A DNA stretch of 5,437 nt, taken from an uncultured Anaeromassilibacillus sp. Its GTDB lineage: Bacteria; Bacillota; Clostridia; Oscillospirales; Acutalibacteraceae. Below are positions 5,005-5,437 of this stretch, in pieces. Each line of letters opens with the position of its first letter. Position 1 is the stretch's first letter. The notes beneath the pieces are model-generated. The model saw nothing but the letters and a program-made list of their open reading frames with translations. It was not told where the DNA came from and made no database searches. The translations under genes were made by a program, and so were the position numbers. The stretch is from positions 1 to 5,437 of the forward strand of contig CAMFTQ010000057.1 in NCBI GenBank assembly GCA_945988865.1, given 5' to 3'.

Positions 5005-5033
5005 ATTATATCATATCAAACTGTGTCAGTCAA
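5005..5033 (-). promoter_or_regulatory. Main sigma-A promoter of the rpmG-secE-nusG-rplKAJL operon
   Basis: TTGACT (5033-5028), a 17-base spacer and a perfect TATAAT (5010-5005) on the minus strand match the consensus at eleven of twelve positions. The DNA just upstream (5034-5090) is rich in A and T runs and could act as an UP element. Transcription would begin around 5001-4998. This is the strongest promoter in the window, as expected for ribosomal protein genes. Confidence 0.92.
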
Positions 5034-5099
5034 TACCTTTCGATAAAAAAAATCAGCATATTTTGATATTTTTTTCTGATAAAATATCATTATATTGCT

Positions 5100-5135
5100 A
5101 AAACGCTTCAGGAGGAGATAAAATCCCCCTGAAGC
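5100..5135 (-). terminator. Intrinsic terminator after the unknown upstream gene
   Basis: The minus-strand RNA forms GCUUCAGGGGGA (5135-5124) paired with UCUCCUGAAGC-side bases ending at 5105: a 12-bp stem with one G-U, followed by GUUUU (5104-5100). It begins 8 bases after the stop at 5144. The G-U pair becomes an A-C mismatch on the other strand, so it acts on minus-strand transcripts. A much weaker AUCAG/CUGAU pairing followed by seven or more U residues (5080-5045) may act as a back-up. Confidence 0.82.
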
Positions 5136-5143
5136 CTTGTAGT

Positions 5144-5437
5144 TTACTGCTGCTGAGTAAGTCTTTCGCCGATTGTCATTTTCTTCTGCTTGCGAACCTC
5201 CGGCTTTACCTTTTTGCCCTTGTATTTTTCTGCAGCCTCCCACGCCTTGATAAGCTCCTGACTCATTGAAGATTTGAGTGCTTCCTTGTATGAAGCATCT
5301 ACGGAATTTAAGATAACTATTGTGATGATTGAGCGTGTGTCAACATCGCCGTTTGAATACTGGGTGCTGAGCATCTGCGACAGCTTGTCAACCTCTTTCT
5401 GAGTAGCTCTTAAAAGGAACTGATTTACTCGAGGCAC
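5144..5437 (-). CDS. Unrecognised small basic protein (5' end uncertain, possibly partial)
   Basis: The frame is open to the right edge. Its first visible codon is GTG (5437-5435), which could be a start or an internal Val, so 97 residues is a minimum length. I recognise no family. The protein looks helical and soluble. Residues about 5-30 (FLLRATQKEVDKLSQMLSTQ) are amphipathic, about 34-50 are a hydrophobic beta/alpha stretch (RSIITIVILNSVDASY), and the C-terminal third is strongly basic (KYKGKKVKPEVRKQKK) and ends in LTQQQ. There is no signal peptide, membrane span or cysteine pair in the visible part. It precedes the ribosomal operon on the same strand but is closed by its own terminator 8 bases after the stop, so it is a separate unit. 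Codon use resembles its neighbours, which supports a real gene. Confidence 0.72.
   Translation of the reverse strand: MPRVNQFLLRATQKEVDKLSQMLSTQYSNGDVDTRSIITIVILNSVDASYKEALKSSMSQELIKAWEAAEKYKGKKVKPEVRKQKKMTIGERLTQQQ

Noticed and set aside
5065..5088. Perfect AT-only dyad GATATTTT / AAAATATC upstream of the rpmG promoter, considered as an operator
   Set aside because: Such dyads are common in runs of A and T, and it lies more than 30 bases before the -35. An UP-element or chance explanation is simpler.
5016..5243. Minus-strand frame of 75 codons overlapping the unknown gene and running through its terminator
   Set aside because: It passes through the terminator and into the promoter region of rpmG, has mixed composition, and competes with a better-supported frame.
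1..5437. Mobile elements, CRISPR arrays, tRNA/rRNA genes or a novel defence-type system
   Set aside because: No spaced direct repeats, transposase motifs, cloverleaf or rRNA sequence was found. The content is conserved housekeeping genes with conventional regulation.

Overview
The window is a bacterial chromosome segment in which every supported gene lies on the minus strand, so the reading order is from high to low coordinates. The moderately AT-rich sequence, strong Shine-Dalgarno (SD) sites of the GGAGG type, a TTG start for rplJ, the zinc-type 49-residue L33 and the L10-leader attenuator all point to a Firmicute, most likely a Clostridia member near the Ruminococcus/Oscillospiraceae group. 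The family-level placement is inference; no marker was searched.

Layout in transcription order. (1) 5437-5144: the 3' part, or possibly all, of an unrecognised small basic protein, closed by an intrinsic terminator at 5135-5105. (2) A near-consensus sigma-A promoter (TTGACT, 17 bp, TATAAT; 5033-5005) drives rpmG (L33, too short for many gene finders), secE, nusG, rplK (L11), rplA (L1), rplJ (L10) and rplL (L7/L12). The unit ends at a strong terminator at 1355-1323. (3) A separate promoter (1298-1271) serves an eight-helix AI-2E-family membrane protein (1234-98). (4) A further promoter (93-65) serves a gene of which only ten codons are visible. Its start, MSILVLGGAG, is the nucleotide-binding N-terminus of a GalE-like epimerase.

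The genes of unit 2 work together. L33, L11, L1, L10 and L12 are 50S proteins: L11, L10 and L12 form the GTPase-centre stalk and L1 the opposite stalk. SecE is part of the protein-export channel and NusG is the transcription elongation factor. The order rpmG-secE-nusG-rplK-rplA-rplJ-rplL is the classic conserved one. The usual downstream neighbours rpoB-rpoC are not in the window; after the rplL terminator comes an unrelated membrane-protein gene.

The most informative material is in the spacers. The rplA-rplJ gap holds an L10-leader RNA with a complete attenuator: a kink-turn-like receptor, an antiterminator and a terminator. This shows that rplJ starts at a TTG at 2417 and not at the ATG at 2540. 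Both the nusG-rplK and the rplK-rplA gaps carry a GUGGGAGG...ACCAC element resembling the L1-binding site of 23S rRNA, so L1 may repress at two points of its own operon. No mobile element, CRISPR array, tRNA or rRNA gene was found. I saw no wholly new system; the regulatory RNA architecture is what deserves attention.
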